A stretch of DNA of 64,000 bases from Eubacterium sp. (GTDB lineage: Bacteria > Bacillota > Clostridia > Lachnospirales > Lachnospiraceae). Position 1 is the first letter of the stretch, and each line of letters opens with the position of its first letter. The stretch spans positions 1 through 64,000 of the forward strand of contig JAGBNF010000045.1 of the NCBI GenBank assembly GCA_017634555.1, read 5' to 3'. The notes beneath the pieces were generated by a model. It searched no databases, was not told where the DNA came from, and saw only the letters and a list, made by a program, of their open reading frames with translations. This document shows positions 28,243-36,582 of the stretch, piece after piece. The translations under genes and the position numbers were made by a program.

Positions 28243-29841
28243 TTACTCCTCTTTTGTCAGTGCCATCACCTTCGCATAGCTCAGCACAGCCAGTATTCCC
28301 ACAACAACAATCAGCAGTCCTGTTATAAGCAGTGAGTTGATAAACTGTCCAAGATATACAGTTCCTGCAATAAGTGCCATGGTTATAAGCATATTCGGAA
28401 GCAGATATATTGAAACTGCAGCGCCCTGCTTTACGACCTCAATCTCATTCTCCCAGTCAAGGCGCATATGCTTAATTCCGCATACACATCCCCATGCTGT
28501 TGAAAAAGCACAGAGCACCAGTCCCTGGATTACATAGAGTACTGTATTGATAAGTGGTACCCTGGCTGAAAAACATACTGCCAGTATAGCAAATGCCATG
28601 CAAGGAACTGTAAGATACATATTGAACAGCATTTTACCCTGATATAGTGTCTTCTTTCTGATCGGAAGGCTCTGTACTATCCAATAGTTCTTTCCTTCGA
28701 GAGATGGGGTCATAGCTGTGGTAGCTGCCATTCCGACAAAGAAATATACAATAAGTGGAATAGCCGGATATATCATTTCCATGGTAATCGGTGCGCCCAT
28801 CAAAACCTTACTGAGCAGCTTATCAATATCCAGGAAAAGTACTGCAATACCTGCGACAATACACATTATCTCGCCAAGACCTGCATTTGTAAGATAGATT
28901 GTCGACCCCGTCATCCTCTTAAACTCTTTATATGCAATAGTATTAAGCAGGCTCTTCTCCTTCTGCTCAGTCATAACAAATGCACGGCTTGCGGCATGTG
29001 ACTTAAGTGCAGAATTGATCTTTCTGTAGGATCTTCCAACCGGAATAAATACAAGTTCAAAAAGCACCAGAGATATTCCGATGATCAGAAGCATGTCTGA
29101 TATCTTAAGCTCTGTTACGGCACCTCTGAACCATTTAATCGGCAGATATATCTTTCCAGCTGATCCGGTCGCACTTGAGAGGGAATTCAGAACTTCCTCG
29201 GCTTTATTATTCCTGAACATATCCTCCAGCACAAATCTTGCTCCAAACATAGCAAATACGAACAGTACTGTTATTATAGTCTGAACTATTGTTTTATTTC
29301 TGAAGCCGGAACCCATCTTTGCAACCAGGAAGCCTAAAAATGCAGCGGCCAGCATAGGGATTATCGGCATGATCATTGAAAGGATGATCCATACCGGATA
29401 TACAGCAAAGCCCGGCTTCTCATAGATTGCATAGCCTATCAGCATGGATATGGAAACACTCATAAACCATGGAAGGCTCTTTATATACATATAGATGAAC
29501 TTGCAGGCTGCAATGCTCTTTGGCTTATATGGCAGGGACATTAACATATCATATTCTTTAAAGTCGAACAGATATCCGTTAGTTTTAAAGAATGTAAATA
29601 TAAATGCAAGACTTGCTATAAGTGTTGCACACATCTCAGGAATTGCCTTGGTCAGCCCAAACTTGCTGTAACCTATACAGTTTGCAACGCAGTAAACCAT
29701 AAGCAGTATGAAAAGTATTGCCTGTCCTATGGAATTACCTACTATCTTTCCTCTTTTTTTCTTATCCTTGCAGAATTTATAAATGTTCCACTGACTTGTG
29801 GAAAGCAGTAAATTCTTTAATAAAATAACATTCTTATTCAT
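28243..29841 (-). CDS. ABC transporter permease (putative exporter subunit)
   Basis: A 532-residue polytopic membrane protein with about 12 hydrophobic segments in two blocks, resembling the ABC-2-type exporter permeases found beside YtrB/CcmA-like ATPases. It overlaps its ATPase by eight bases; a GGGAGG site six bases before the ATG at 29841 rules out the longer frame from 29880. The pair should form an exporter of unknown substrate, perhaps linked to cell-envelope stress if the operator upstream belongs to a GntR/YtrA-type regulator. Confidence 0.85.
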   Translation of the reverse strand: MNKNVILLKNLLLSTSQWNIYKFCKDKKKRGKIVGNSIGQAILFILLMVYCVANCIGYSKFGLTKAIPEMCATLIASLAFIFTFFKTNGYLFDFKEYDMLMSLPYKPKSIAACKFIYMYIKSLPWFMSVSISMLIGYAIYEKPGFAVYPVWIILSMIMPIIPMLAAAFLGFLVAKMGSGFRNKTIVQTIITVLFVFAMFGARFVLEDMFRNNKAEEVLNSLSSATGSAGKIYLPIKWFRGAVTELKISDMLLIIGISLVLFELVFIPVGRSYRKINSALKSHAASRAFVMTEQKEKSLLNTIAYKEFKRMTGSTIYLTNAGLGEIMCIVAGIAVLFLDIDKLLSKVLMGAPITMEMIYPAIPLIVYFFVGMAATTAMTPSLEGKNYWIVQSLPIRKKTLYQGKMLFNMYLTVPCMAFAILAVCFSARVPLINTVLYVIQGLVLCAFSTAWGCVCGIKHMRLDWENEIEVVKQGAAVSIYLLPNMLITMALIAGTVYLGQFINSLLITGLLIVVVGILAVLSYAKVMALTKEE

Positions 29842-30559
29842 CGACAGCCTCCCAAAATACTTCTTCGAGTGAAGCGCCATTCGTTAATTCTTCCATCGTT
29901 CCGGATGCGATTATCTTGCCCTGCTTGATTATCGCGATCTTGTTGCACAGCTTTTCAGCCACATCAAGTACGTGAGTCGAAAAGAAGATTGCAGTTCCTT
30001 TCTCGCACATTTCATGCATGATCTGCTTCAGGATAAATGCTGCCTTAGGATCAAGTCCTACAAAAGGCTCATCAAGTACAAGCAGCTTAGGATTATGTAT
30101 GAGTGCGGAAATGATTGCCAGCTTCTGCTTCATACCATGTGAATAGGAGCTGATCAGATCTCCAAATGCATCCGTGATCTCAAGTCTATCCGCATATGTA
30201 CCTATGTTCTTTTCTCTCTCAGCAGCACTGATACCGAAAACATCGGCAATGAAATTCAGATACTGAATTCCTGTAAGATTCTCATAAAGATCCGGATTAT
30301 CCGGAATGTATGCCGTGATACTCTTACACTCATAGGACTCCGTCTTTACAGAGTGTCCGTCAATATATATCTCTCCTTCATCAAAATCGAGTACACCTAC
30401 GACAGCACGGATGGTCGTGGACTTTCCCGCACCGTTATGACCGATGAATCCGTAGATATCACCACTTTCCACTGTAAGATTTACATTATCTGCGGCTTTC
30501 TTTCCTTCACCGTAGGTCTTTGAATAATTCTTAATCTCAAGCATTGCCTTCTTTACCAT
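29834..30559 (-). CDS. ABC transporter ATP-binding protein
   Basis: A 241-residue ATPase with Walker A GHNGAGKST near residue 36, a modified signature SYSHGMKQKLAI near 137 and Walker B LLVLDEPFVGLD near 155, plus the switch His in FFSTHVLD. It belongs to the CcmA/YtrB-like group. AAGGGG precedes the ATG at 30559, so the in-frame extension to 30595 is not needed. It is the first gene behind the promoter-operator at 30579-30688. Confidence 0.93.
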   Translation of the reverse strand: MVKKAMLEIKNYSKTYGEGKKAADNVNLTVESGDIYGFIGHNGAGKSTTIRAVVGVLDFDEGEIYIDGHSVKTESYECKSITAYIPDNPDLYENLTGIQYLNFIADVFGISAAEREKNIGTYADRLEITDAFGDLISSYSHGMKQKLAIISALIHNPKLLVLDEPFVGLDPKAAFILKQIMHEMCEKGTAIFFSTHVLDVAEKLCNKIAIIKQGKIIASGTMEELTNGASLEEVFWEAVDE

Positions 30560-30578
30560 TTCAAACCCCTTTTCTATA

Positions 30579-30688
30579 CGTACATTAACGTACATTGTTG
30601 TATCATCATTTGTATTTATGTATCACTTTGTATTGTTTGTATTACCTGTTGTAATACAGATAATACTCTTTGTTTTTTATTTTGTCAA
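30579..30688 (-). promoter_or_regulatory. strong promoter with palindromic operator for the ABC exporter
   Basis: On the minus strand TTGACA (30683-30688), a 17-base spacer and TATTAT (30660-30665) form a near-consensus promoter. One base after the -10 box begins a perfect inverted repeat, TGTATTAC/GTAATACA with a five-base centre (30638-30658), covering the expected start of transcription as repressor sites do. Nearer the gene, ACGTACATT occurs twice (30579-30587 and 30589-30597), ten bases apart. No GntR-type regulator gene is adjacent. Confidence 0.75.
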
Positions 30689-30736
30689 TATATTTCGTAC
30701 AGCATACTTGTGAATACTCTCCAACTCCCATACAAA

Positions 30737-30766
30737 AGAGGCTGCGGCAATCCAGCCACAGCCTCT
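30737..30766 (-). terminator. terminator after the first ArsA-like gene
   Basis: On the minus strand AGAGGCTGTGGC and GCCGCAGCCTCT pair over 12 positions around a six-base loop, followed by TTTTG. Confidence 0.8.
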
Positions 30767-30817
30767 CGATATAATTTATTATAATTTAAATTCTTTAATC
30801 CTATATACTTTACTTCA

Positions 30818-31972
30818 CTATGCAAATGAAATATTCAGATATCCGTCCCTGAACTTTGCCCCCGCAATGTTCATCTCATTGAATTCCGTTGGAACCGGGA
30901 ATTTTCTGTATTCATTCTTCACTCCGATAACCACTTCGTTTCTGTCCTGCTTAAGATCAAGCTCCTCCTTGTTTGCAAAAGGAAGATATATCTTAAGGCA
31001 GCTGTCTTCCTTATCAACCTTATAGATTTCCTTCTTGAAAAGCACTTCATCCGGATCCACATCCTTGAAAAGAATCTGTGATACCTCTCTGAGTCCCTCA
31101 ACGGTTCTGAGCTCCTTCGGCTGAAGCTCCAGATATAACTTCGGAACCTCACTGAAGCTTTCATTTATCTCCTTCAGAGACTCCTCCTGCATCTTTATCC
31201 ACTTGCTGAAATATCCTTCCATAGCTGTATCCGGATAAATGTGATTAACAATTATCGCGTCAACATTATATCTGTAAAGATACAGACATGTGAAATTCCT
31301 CTTTGCCTCATTGATAACTATCTTCTCCGGAGTAGTTACAACTCTGAGACTCACCACATCCTTATTAAGCAGAAGCTTCTGAAGTCTCATCATCTTGTCC
31401 ATCAGATACTCTACATCATCGAATACGCCTTCACCCGGCATAGGAATCTTTGTAAGCTTCTGTACTGCCGGTCCTACCACCTTAACACCTGCCTTCTTCA
31501 TCGGAAGAACCTTGTTGATCATTGCCGAGAATCTCTCCGGATACTTAAGAAGTGACAGTGTCTCACCTGTCGGAGCACAGTCAACCACGATCGTATCGTA
31601 CTCACAGCTCTCATACCACTCAAGGATCTTGAACATCGAAAACATTTCCTCAAGTCCCGGGAATACCAGGAGCTCTTCAGCCTCGATTCCACCGCCGCCT
31701 TTTGATGTGAGCAGCTGCTTCATATAGTCCTTCATATTTCCCCAGCTCTTTTCGCCCTCATGAACCGTATCGATTTCCATGGCGTAAAGATTCTCCGTAA
31801 TCTCCGTCGGCTCATAGCCTATCTTCTTATCAAAGCTGTCACCGAGACTGTGAGCCTGATCGGTGCTCATGATAAGCACTCTTTTTCCGCTGTCCGCAAT
31901 CCTGCATGCTGTTGCTGCTGCCATGCTCGTCTTTCCAACTCCACCTTTTCCTGTATATATAATAACTCTCAT
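30818..31972 (-). CDS. ArsA/Get3-family ATPase with C-terminal HSP20-like domain (copy 1)
   Basis: The 384-residue P-loop ATPase has the deviant Walker A YTGKGGVGKTSMA at residues 6-18, switch I STDQAHSLGD, and switch II VDCAPTGETLSLLKYPE (Get3 has DTAPTGHT). VVTTPEKIVINEAKR is also characteristic. The last 75 residues look like the alpha-crystallin-type domain found at the end of bacterial ArsA-like proteins. It lacks an obvious arsenite Cys triad and the Get3 CxxC zinc motif. It is a single-domain paralogue of the gene at 32362, with a small helical protein between them. Its client is unknown. Confidence 0.9.
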   Translation of the reverse strand: MRVIIYTGKGGVGKTSMAAATACRIADSGKRVLIMSTDQAHSLGDSFDKKIGYEPTEITENLYAMEIDTVHEGEKSWGNMKDYMKQLLTSKGGGGIEAEELLVFPGLEEMFSMFKILEWYESCEYDTIVVDCAPTGETLSLLKYPERFSAMINKVLPMKKAGVKVVGPAVQKLTKIPMPGEGVFDDVEYLMDKMMRLQKLLLNKDVVSLRVVTTPEKIVINEAKRNFTCLYLYRYNVDAIIVNHIYPDTAMEGYFSKWIKMQEESLKEINESFSEVPKLYLELQPKELRTVEGLREVSQILFKDVDPDEVLFKKEIYKVDKEDSCLKIYLPFANKEELDLKQDRNEVVIGVKNEYRKFPVPTEFNEMNIAGAKFRDGYLNISFA

Positions 31973-32039
31973 GTCGTTACCTGCTTTCTTATACTGCTTT
32001 CTGATTTCTACTTTCTTTGCCTGTTTCTTTGTATCTCAT

Positions 32040-32360
32040 CTAGTCTATATCTATCTTTGTTGTTTTCTTCTTTCCATCTGCGGATGCCTTCTTATTCTCC
32101 GATGTCTTTTCATCCTCTGCCTTATCCGACGGATTGATACAGCCGAATCCGAAGCCTGCCGTTAATTCTCCAAAGCCCGCGAAGCCTCTGTCTGTTACAC
32201 GCTCCATGATCATTCTTCCAACCGATTCGGTGATCATAAGCTTCATCTCATTTTTTATGACGTCAAGATGCTTCTCCATTCCTTCAGGAAGCAGCTCCAT
32301 CATAGCCTTTCTCTGATACTCTCTTGCTCTCTTAAATCTATCTCTCATATCGTTATTCAT
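32040..32360 (-). CDS. small helical protein between the two ArsA-like genes
   Basis: The 106-residue product begins MNNDMRDRFKRAREYQRK, has a predicted amphipathic helical region (about 1-60, rich in Met, Glu, Arg and Lys), a short Gly/Phe-rich hydrophobic stretch GFAGFGELTAGFGFG, and an acidic/basic low-complexity tail ending KTTKIDID. I do not recognise a family. The ATG at 32360 sits one base after the upstream ArsA stop and nine bases from GGGG, so it is better than the ATG at 32369. Its place suggests a partner or client of the ATPases. Confidence 0.65.
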   Translation of the reverse strand: MNNDMRDRFKRAREYQRKAMMELLPEGMEKHLDVIKNEMKLMITESVGRMIMERVTDRGFAGFGELTAGFGFGCINPSDKAEDEKTSENKKASADGKKKTTKIDID

Positions 32361-32361
32361 A

Positions 32362-33531
32362 TTATTCATCCCCTCTCACAAAGCTGATATTCAGCTTACC
32401 GTCCTCGAACTTTGCTCCGGATACCACATAATTCTTAAGTGAATTCGGAAGCGGTACATTTCTCTTAACATTACCTGTCTTTATCACTATATCCGTTGCA
32501 GCCTGATAAAGATCTATGTCCTTCTTATCCGCTCCCGGGATATAAACCTTAAGTCTGTAACCGTCTTCAGTCTCTTCAAAGCTTTCTCTCTCGGTTATGA
32601 TCTTTGATTCAAATACGGATACATCACCAAGCACATCATCCACGATCCTTCTTACATTCTGCACACCCTTAAGCTCCTCATCGTACCAAGGGATCTCATA
32701 TATCGGAAGTGCCGCAAATGTCTCCTTCAGGCATGTTATATATCCGCGCTGAAGCTCTATCCACTGATCAAAGAATCCGTTGTCGATATCCACCGGCAGG
32801 ATTCTGTTTATATATAATCCGTCAACATTGAAGTTGAAAAGATTCATGTACATATAGTTTCTTTTTGTCTCTTCAACAACCATCTTCTCCGGAGTTGTTA
32901 CGATCCTTACGCTGGTAACCTCTCTGTTTCTCAGCAGATCCTGAAGCTCCATCAGCTTCATATAGAGCTTCTCGATATCATTCATCGCATCCTTGTTTGG
33001 CATTTCAATCTTGAAAAGCTTTTTAGATACCGGTGACAAAACCCTGACTCCAACCTTCCCTATCGGGAAAAGCTTTTCCATATACCAGGACAGAAGCTCC
33101 GGAAATTTCAGAAGCGAAAGGGTTTCACCTGTAGGTGCGGAATCAACTATGATCCTCTCATATTTTCCTTCAGCGTAAATATCCGATATCTTCATAAGTG
33201 AGAAGAGCTCCTCCATTCCCGGGATCATTCCCATATCTTGAATATTTGTTTCTTCTCCCGTCTTCATCAGATTACCGATATAATTGAATATCTCTTCGTA
33301 ATCATTTTCCATCACATACTGCGGATCTATCTCGTACAGATCAAGATTCGGCATAGCTGTCTCTATATCCCTTCCCAGTTTCTTTTCAAATATATCGCAC
33401 AGATTATGTGCCATATCCGTACTGATAAGTAATGTCTTCTTTCCTTCATCCGCACTTCTGAGTGCATGAGCTGCCGCAACGCTGCTCTTTCCGACTCCGC
33501 CTTTTCCTGTAAAAATATAAATTCTTTTCAT
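32362..33531 (-). CDS. ArsA/Get3-family ATPase with C-terminal HSP20-like domain (copy 2)
   Basis: A 389-residue paralogue of the 30818 product. Walker A is FTGKGGVGKSSVA, switch I STDMAHNLCD and switch II VDSAPTGETLSLLKFPE; VTTPEKMVVEETKRNY follows, and an HSP20-like tail ends GAKFEDGKLNISFVRG. The ATG at 33531 follows GGAGG by nine bases. It is the first gene of a three-gene minus-strand unit with a motif-bearing leader (33567-33605) shared with marR. Two separate half-size genes could make a heterodimer where classic ArsA has two fused halves. Confidence 0.9.
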   Translation of the reverse strand: MKRIYIFTGKGGVGKSSVAAAHALRSADEGKKTLLISTDMAHNLCDIFEKKLGRDIETAMPNLDLYEIDPQYVMENDYEEIFNYIGNLMKTGEETNIQDMGMIPGMEELFSLMKISDIYAEGKYERIIVDSAPTGETLSLLKFPELLSWYMEKLFPIGKVGVRVLSPVSKKLFKIEMPNKDAMNDIEKLYMKLMELQDLLRNREVTSVRIVTTPEKMVVEETKRNYMYMNLFNFNVDGLYINRILPVDIDNGFFDQWIELQRGYITCLKETFAALPIYEIPWYDEELKGVQNVRRIVDDVLGDVSVFESKIITERESFEETEDGYRLKVYIPGADKKDIDLYQAATDIVIKTGNVKRNVPLPNSLKNYVVSGAKFEDGKLNISFVRGDE

Positions 33532-33566
33532 TTCACTTTTCCTCCGTGACAATACGTCCCTTGAAT

Positions 33567-33605
33567 AATACTTCGTCTCATGAATAGTTCCACTCTCGAA
33601 GTATT
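33567..33605 (-). promoter_or_regulatory. inverted repeat matching the marR promoter motif, upstream of the ArsA genes
   Basis: AATACTTCG (33567-33575) and CGAAGTATT (33597-33605) form a perfect nine-base inverted repeat with 21 bases between arms. The same nine-base motif occurs in the marR promoter. On the minus strand a TATTAT (33565-33570) overlaps the gene-proximal arm; the matching -35 is poor. Confidence 0.55.
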
Positions 33606-33615
33606 TATTCGTTTT

Positions 33616-33638
33616 AAAGGCAGCTGATTGCTGCCTTT
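33616..33638 (-). terminator. terminator after marR
   Basis: On the minus strand AAAGGCAGC and GCTGCCTTT make a nine-base stem with a five-base loop, followed by TAAAAC. It begins six bases after the marR stop. Confidence 0.65.
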
Positions 33639-33643
33639 TACTT

Positions 33644-34141
33644 TTATTCGATAGTTATCTTACGAACCTTCTTTACCGGTTCCTTCTGTATCTTTTCTTC
33701 TTTAAGAACCTTCTTTACCTTAGCCATCAGGCTTTCAATCAACTTCATTTCCGAAGCGGTAAGCTCGCCGAGGATCTTGACGCCGTATGACATCAGCTCA
33801 TCCACAAGCTTCTGAAACTGAGCCCTGCCCTTTTCGCTGAAGGTTATGAGAACAATTCTTTTATCCTCCGCCGATCTTGTTCTTTCAATAAGACCGTTCT
33901 TTTCCATTCTTCCGATAATACCTGTTGCCGTATTGAGCGGAACATGTATATATTCGGCTATGTCCGACATGTTTACTTCCTTCTGTCTGAAAAGAAGCCA
34001 GAACACCAGGACTTCATTCTTGGAACAATTGAGGAATATATTCTCCCACAGCTCCATAGTCAGCAGTTCTTTAATTTCTTCAATGTAATCCGTGAAATTC
34101 TGCAGTATCTCATCGGATAACCCCTGATTATTAAGGTTCAT
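33644..34141 (-). CDS. MarR family transcriptional regulator
   Basis: The 165-residue protein has the winged-helix core (about residues 50-120): NEVLVFWLLFRQKEVNMSDIAEYIHVPLNTATGIIGRMEKNG includes the recognition helix, and RSAEDKRIVLITFSEKG is the wing. The ATG at 34141 is five bases from AGGAG; a GTG six bases upstream is less well placed. It has its own promoter with two copies of a CGAAGTA(A/T)T motif and probably represses itself. The same motif before the ArsA genes makes them likely targets. Ligand unknown. Confidence 0.92.
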   Translation of the reverse strand: MNLNNQGLSDEILQNFTDYIEEIKELLTMELWENIFLNCSKNEVLVFWLLFRQKEVNMSDIAEYIHVPLNTATGIIGRMEKNGLIERTRSAEDKRIVLITFSEKGRAQFQKLVDELMSYGVKILGELTASEMKLIESLMAKVKKVLKEEKIQKEPVKKVRKITIE

Positions 34142-34180
34142 GTGCACTCCTATGCTATGTATAGATATTTATTTCGTCCT

Positions 34181-34222
34181 TCGAAGTAATTTGATTCTAT
34201 ATCCGAAGTATTTTTTTGTCAA
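34181..34222 (-). promoter_or_regulatory. marR promoter with two operator half-sites
   Basis: On the minus strand TTGACA (34217-34222), a 17-base spacer and TAGAAT (34194-34199) form the promoter. CGAAGTATT (34204-34212, plus-strand reading) lies inside the spacer and CGAAGTAAT (34182-34190) at the expected transcription start. A third, weaker copy CAAAGTATT lies at 34252-34260. Confidence 0.75.
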
Positions 34223-34289
34223 GCATTTTCGGGAAAATATTTTAAAGCATCCAAAGTATTGAACATATTTGGCGCAATAAATGAAAAAC

Positions 34290-34326
34290 CTCACACAGTA
34301 CCATATTTTCCCCTGTACTGTGTGAG
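34290..34326 (-). terminator. strong terminator after the second DUF885 gene
   Basis: On the minus strand CTCACACAGTAC and GTACTGTGTGAG form a perfect 12-bp stem followed by GTTTTTC. Confidence 0.85.
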
Positions 34327-34395
34327 TCTTCAACGAAAGTATTTATTTCCTGTTGGTAGGAAGCTGATTAATTAATTGTTTGCAGTGATGCTATA

Positions 34396-36258
34396 TTACT
34401 TATTCTCGGCAATATACTCATCAACCTTAAACTTAAGATCCTTATACATACATGGACCTGCTGAAAGAATAACCTTATGGTATTCCTTTACATCGAACTT
34501 GGCTCCGAGCTGCTTCTCTGCATACTCTCTCATTCCCTTCATCTCATAGAATCCCTGTGAGTAGCTGAGATAGAGTCCCGGATCTGTAGTAATAATTGAA
34601 TCATAAAGAGCTTCGGCAGCCGCTCCATTAAGGCCATGCTCTGTCAGCCACTGCTTAAGCTGCTCAAGATCCCATCCTTCATAATTGATACCAAGATCTA
34701 CTCTTTCTGTAACCAGGTAGTTGAACTCAGCATCGATATAAAGAATTTTTGCTAAAGTCTCATCATCGTCAGTACCCGGAAAATCAAAATCATAGAATGT
34801 GTTATTACTGCTGTAAACTGCCCATCCCTCAAGATATCCGAGATAATAAGCCTTCTTTCTTAATGGATTAGGATTAGTTGACATGAAATAATTAAACTGG
34901 AACATATGTCCCGGACATCCCTCATGCGCAAGTAACAGCCACATGTTTATTGTATTATTCTGATTTACTCTGATAACATTATTGTCAAGATCATCATATG
35001 CAGGATGCATGTAGTATGCAGCTGTCTGATCCATAATTTCCGAAAGTACCGGTGAAAGATAGCTTGCATGATACTGTATCTCAGGAAGCTCAGGATAATT
35101 CTCGGAAAGAGTCTTACTCTGAAGCTCATTTATCTGCTCTGTTACTTCCTTGCTGTCAAAATCTCCGTAAAGATCTTTTCCTGCATGCTGTGCATAATAC
35201 TGATATAAATCAGGCTTGTTCTGCATGATCATTGTCTGCTCTGTCACAAGCTCTCCAATTCTCTTATCGAACTGGGCTATAAGCTCATCACCTGTCTTAT
35301 CCGAACCTGCGAAATAAGGAATGATATAGTCATTATAGTAATCTCTTCCTTCCTTATACTTGCAGATTCCGCCCTCTACTGATGACTTTCCCTTATTGCC
35401 TGCTACTGTCTTCTTGATGGTCTCCATACCCTCGAAAACATGCTTTATTGATTCCTTATCTCTCTTCTTAAAATCAGCCTTCTCGTCAGCTGAAAGAAAC
35501 TCAAGTTCATCTATCTTTCTGTCAAATTCCTGGATCAGATAATGATTATCCTTATTTTCAAGAAATGTATCGCACTGCTCTATAACCTTATCAGCCATAG
35601 CATCCTGCATAGCATATCCCTGATCGGCTCTCCAGTTTTCAATCTTTACGCAGTAGTCAACAATTTCAGGAAATGTATCCATAAGAGTTAAGTAATCTTC
35701 TATATCCTGCTTTTCTCTGAATGAATACTCTGCAAACACAGTTCCTATATTGGCCTGAAGACCTCTTCCCGGATAAAACTGCTCAGTATACAGTGTATAC
35801 TCATATGACTTAAGAGCAAACTCAAGATATGTCTTTTCAGTCATAAATGTGAAGTACTCTTCCTCTGTAAGAGCTGCACCCTCAAACTGCATCAGTTTAT
35901 CATAACGTTCCTGAGTCTTCTTCTTTTCAGTTTCAAACATTTCCTCTGCAGAACCTGTAGGCATATCCTTCATCCAATATCCCTTTGCAGGTCTTTCAAA
36001 ACCATATGTTGAAAAATCCTTAATGTTCTGATTGTAGGTAGATGAATCCGAAAGCACATCCTCTTCAAACGAATCCTTGATATACTGCTCGAACTCAGCA
36101 TTTTCTGTCTCGGCATATTCAGTCTTTGCAGTTGCGACCGTTGCTGCCTGTGCCTTATCTGTAGCCGGTGCTGCATCCTTGCCGCAGCCTGCTGCAGAAA
36201 GCATCATTGCTGCTGCGAGAAGAAGTCCTATAGACCTCTTATAAATCTTCTTAATCAT
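34396..36258 (-). CDS. DUF885 family putative metallopeptidase, lipoprotein (second copy)
   Basis: A 620-residue paralogue of the 475-2496 product. It has a signal peptide MIKKIYKRSIGLLLAAAM with lipobox SAAGC, a short linker rather than the Gly/Asp-rich one, the LAHEGCPGHMFQ metal-site motif and GYLEGWAVYSS. The ATG at 36258 is eight bases from GGAGGG and overlaps the end of the 54-residue ORF upstream. A surface metallopeptidase is the family inference; no substrate can be named. Confidence 0.87.
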   Translation of the reverse strand: MIKKIYKRSIGLLLAAAMMLSAAGCGKDAAPATDKAQAATVATAKTEYAETENAEFEQYIKDSFEEDVLSDSSTYNQNIKDFSTYGFERPAKGYWMKDMPTGSAEEMFETEKKKTQERYDKLMQFEGAALTEEEYFTFMTEKTYLEFALKSYEYTLYTEQFYPGRGLQANIGTVFAEYSFREKQDIEDYLTLMDTFPEIVDYCVKIENWRADQGYAMQDAMADKVIEQCDTFLENKDNHYLIQEFDRKIDELEFLSADEKADFKKRDKESIKHVFEGMETIKKTVAGNKGKSSVEGGICKYKEGRDYYNDYIIPYFAGSDKTGDELIAQFDKRIGELVTEQTMIMQNKPDLYQYYAQHAGKDLYGDFDSKEVTEQINELQSKTLSENYPELPEIQYHASYLSPVLSEIMDQTAAYYMHPAYDDLDNNVIRVNQNNTINMWLLLAHEGCPGHMFQFNYFMSTNPNPLRKKAYYLGYLEGWAVYSSNNTFYDFDFPGTDDDETLAKILYIDAEFNYLVTERVDLGINYEGWDLEQLKQWLTEHGLNGAAAEALYDSIITTDPGLYLSYSQGFYEMKGMREYAEKQLGAKFDVKEYHKVILSAGPCMYKDLKFKVDEYIAENK

Positions 36259-36415
36259 CCTTTTTTCCCTCCGAACCTGTATTCTTAGCTTTTTCAATAT
36301 TCTTCTTTCTGGTTCGAGGTATCGGCTTTCCTGCTCCGTTTCCCTGTTTCTTTATAATCTCCTTCAGAAGCTCATCTCTTTTGTCCTTTGCAAAGTCATG
36401 TATTGGCTTTAACAT
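36251..36415 (-). CDS. small basic protein upstream of the DUF885 lipoprotein
   Basis: A 54-residue, highly charged ORF starting MLKPIHDFAKDKRDELLKE and ending EGKKDD, with about one third Lys/Arg and no hydrophobic segment. A strong GGGAGGGG ribosome site lies five bases before the ATG, and its stop overlaps the lipoprotein start by eight bases, so it may be a true small protein or a coupling leader. No family recognised. Confidence 0.55.
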   Translation of the reverse strand: MLKPIHDFAKDKRDELLKEIIKKQGNGAGKPIPRTRKKNIEKAKNTGSEGKKDD

Positions 36416-36557
36416 ATTACCCCTCCCTCGCTGTTCTTGAAATATCAAAAACGCTAAATAAGTTACATCGAGATAATATGTCAGGCAACCGGAAAATATT
36501 TAATTCCTGTTGTGAATGGTAAACTTATTGTCGTGAAATGTATCATCCCGATAAAAA

Positions 36558-36582
36558 AGCCGCGTTCATACGAACAGCGGCT
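36558..36582 (-). terminator. terminator overlapping the end of the serine hydrolase gene
   Basis: AGCCGC and GCGGCT with inner GTTC/GAAC form a stem with one bulge; on the minus strand TTTTTATC follows. The stop codon (36566-36568) lies inside the stem. Confidence 0.8.

Noticed and set aside
30818..33531. Arsenite-resistance operon
   Set aside because: No arsB, arsD or arsR is present and the ATPases lack the metal-binding Cys triad; the family name alone is not evidence for arsenic.
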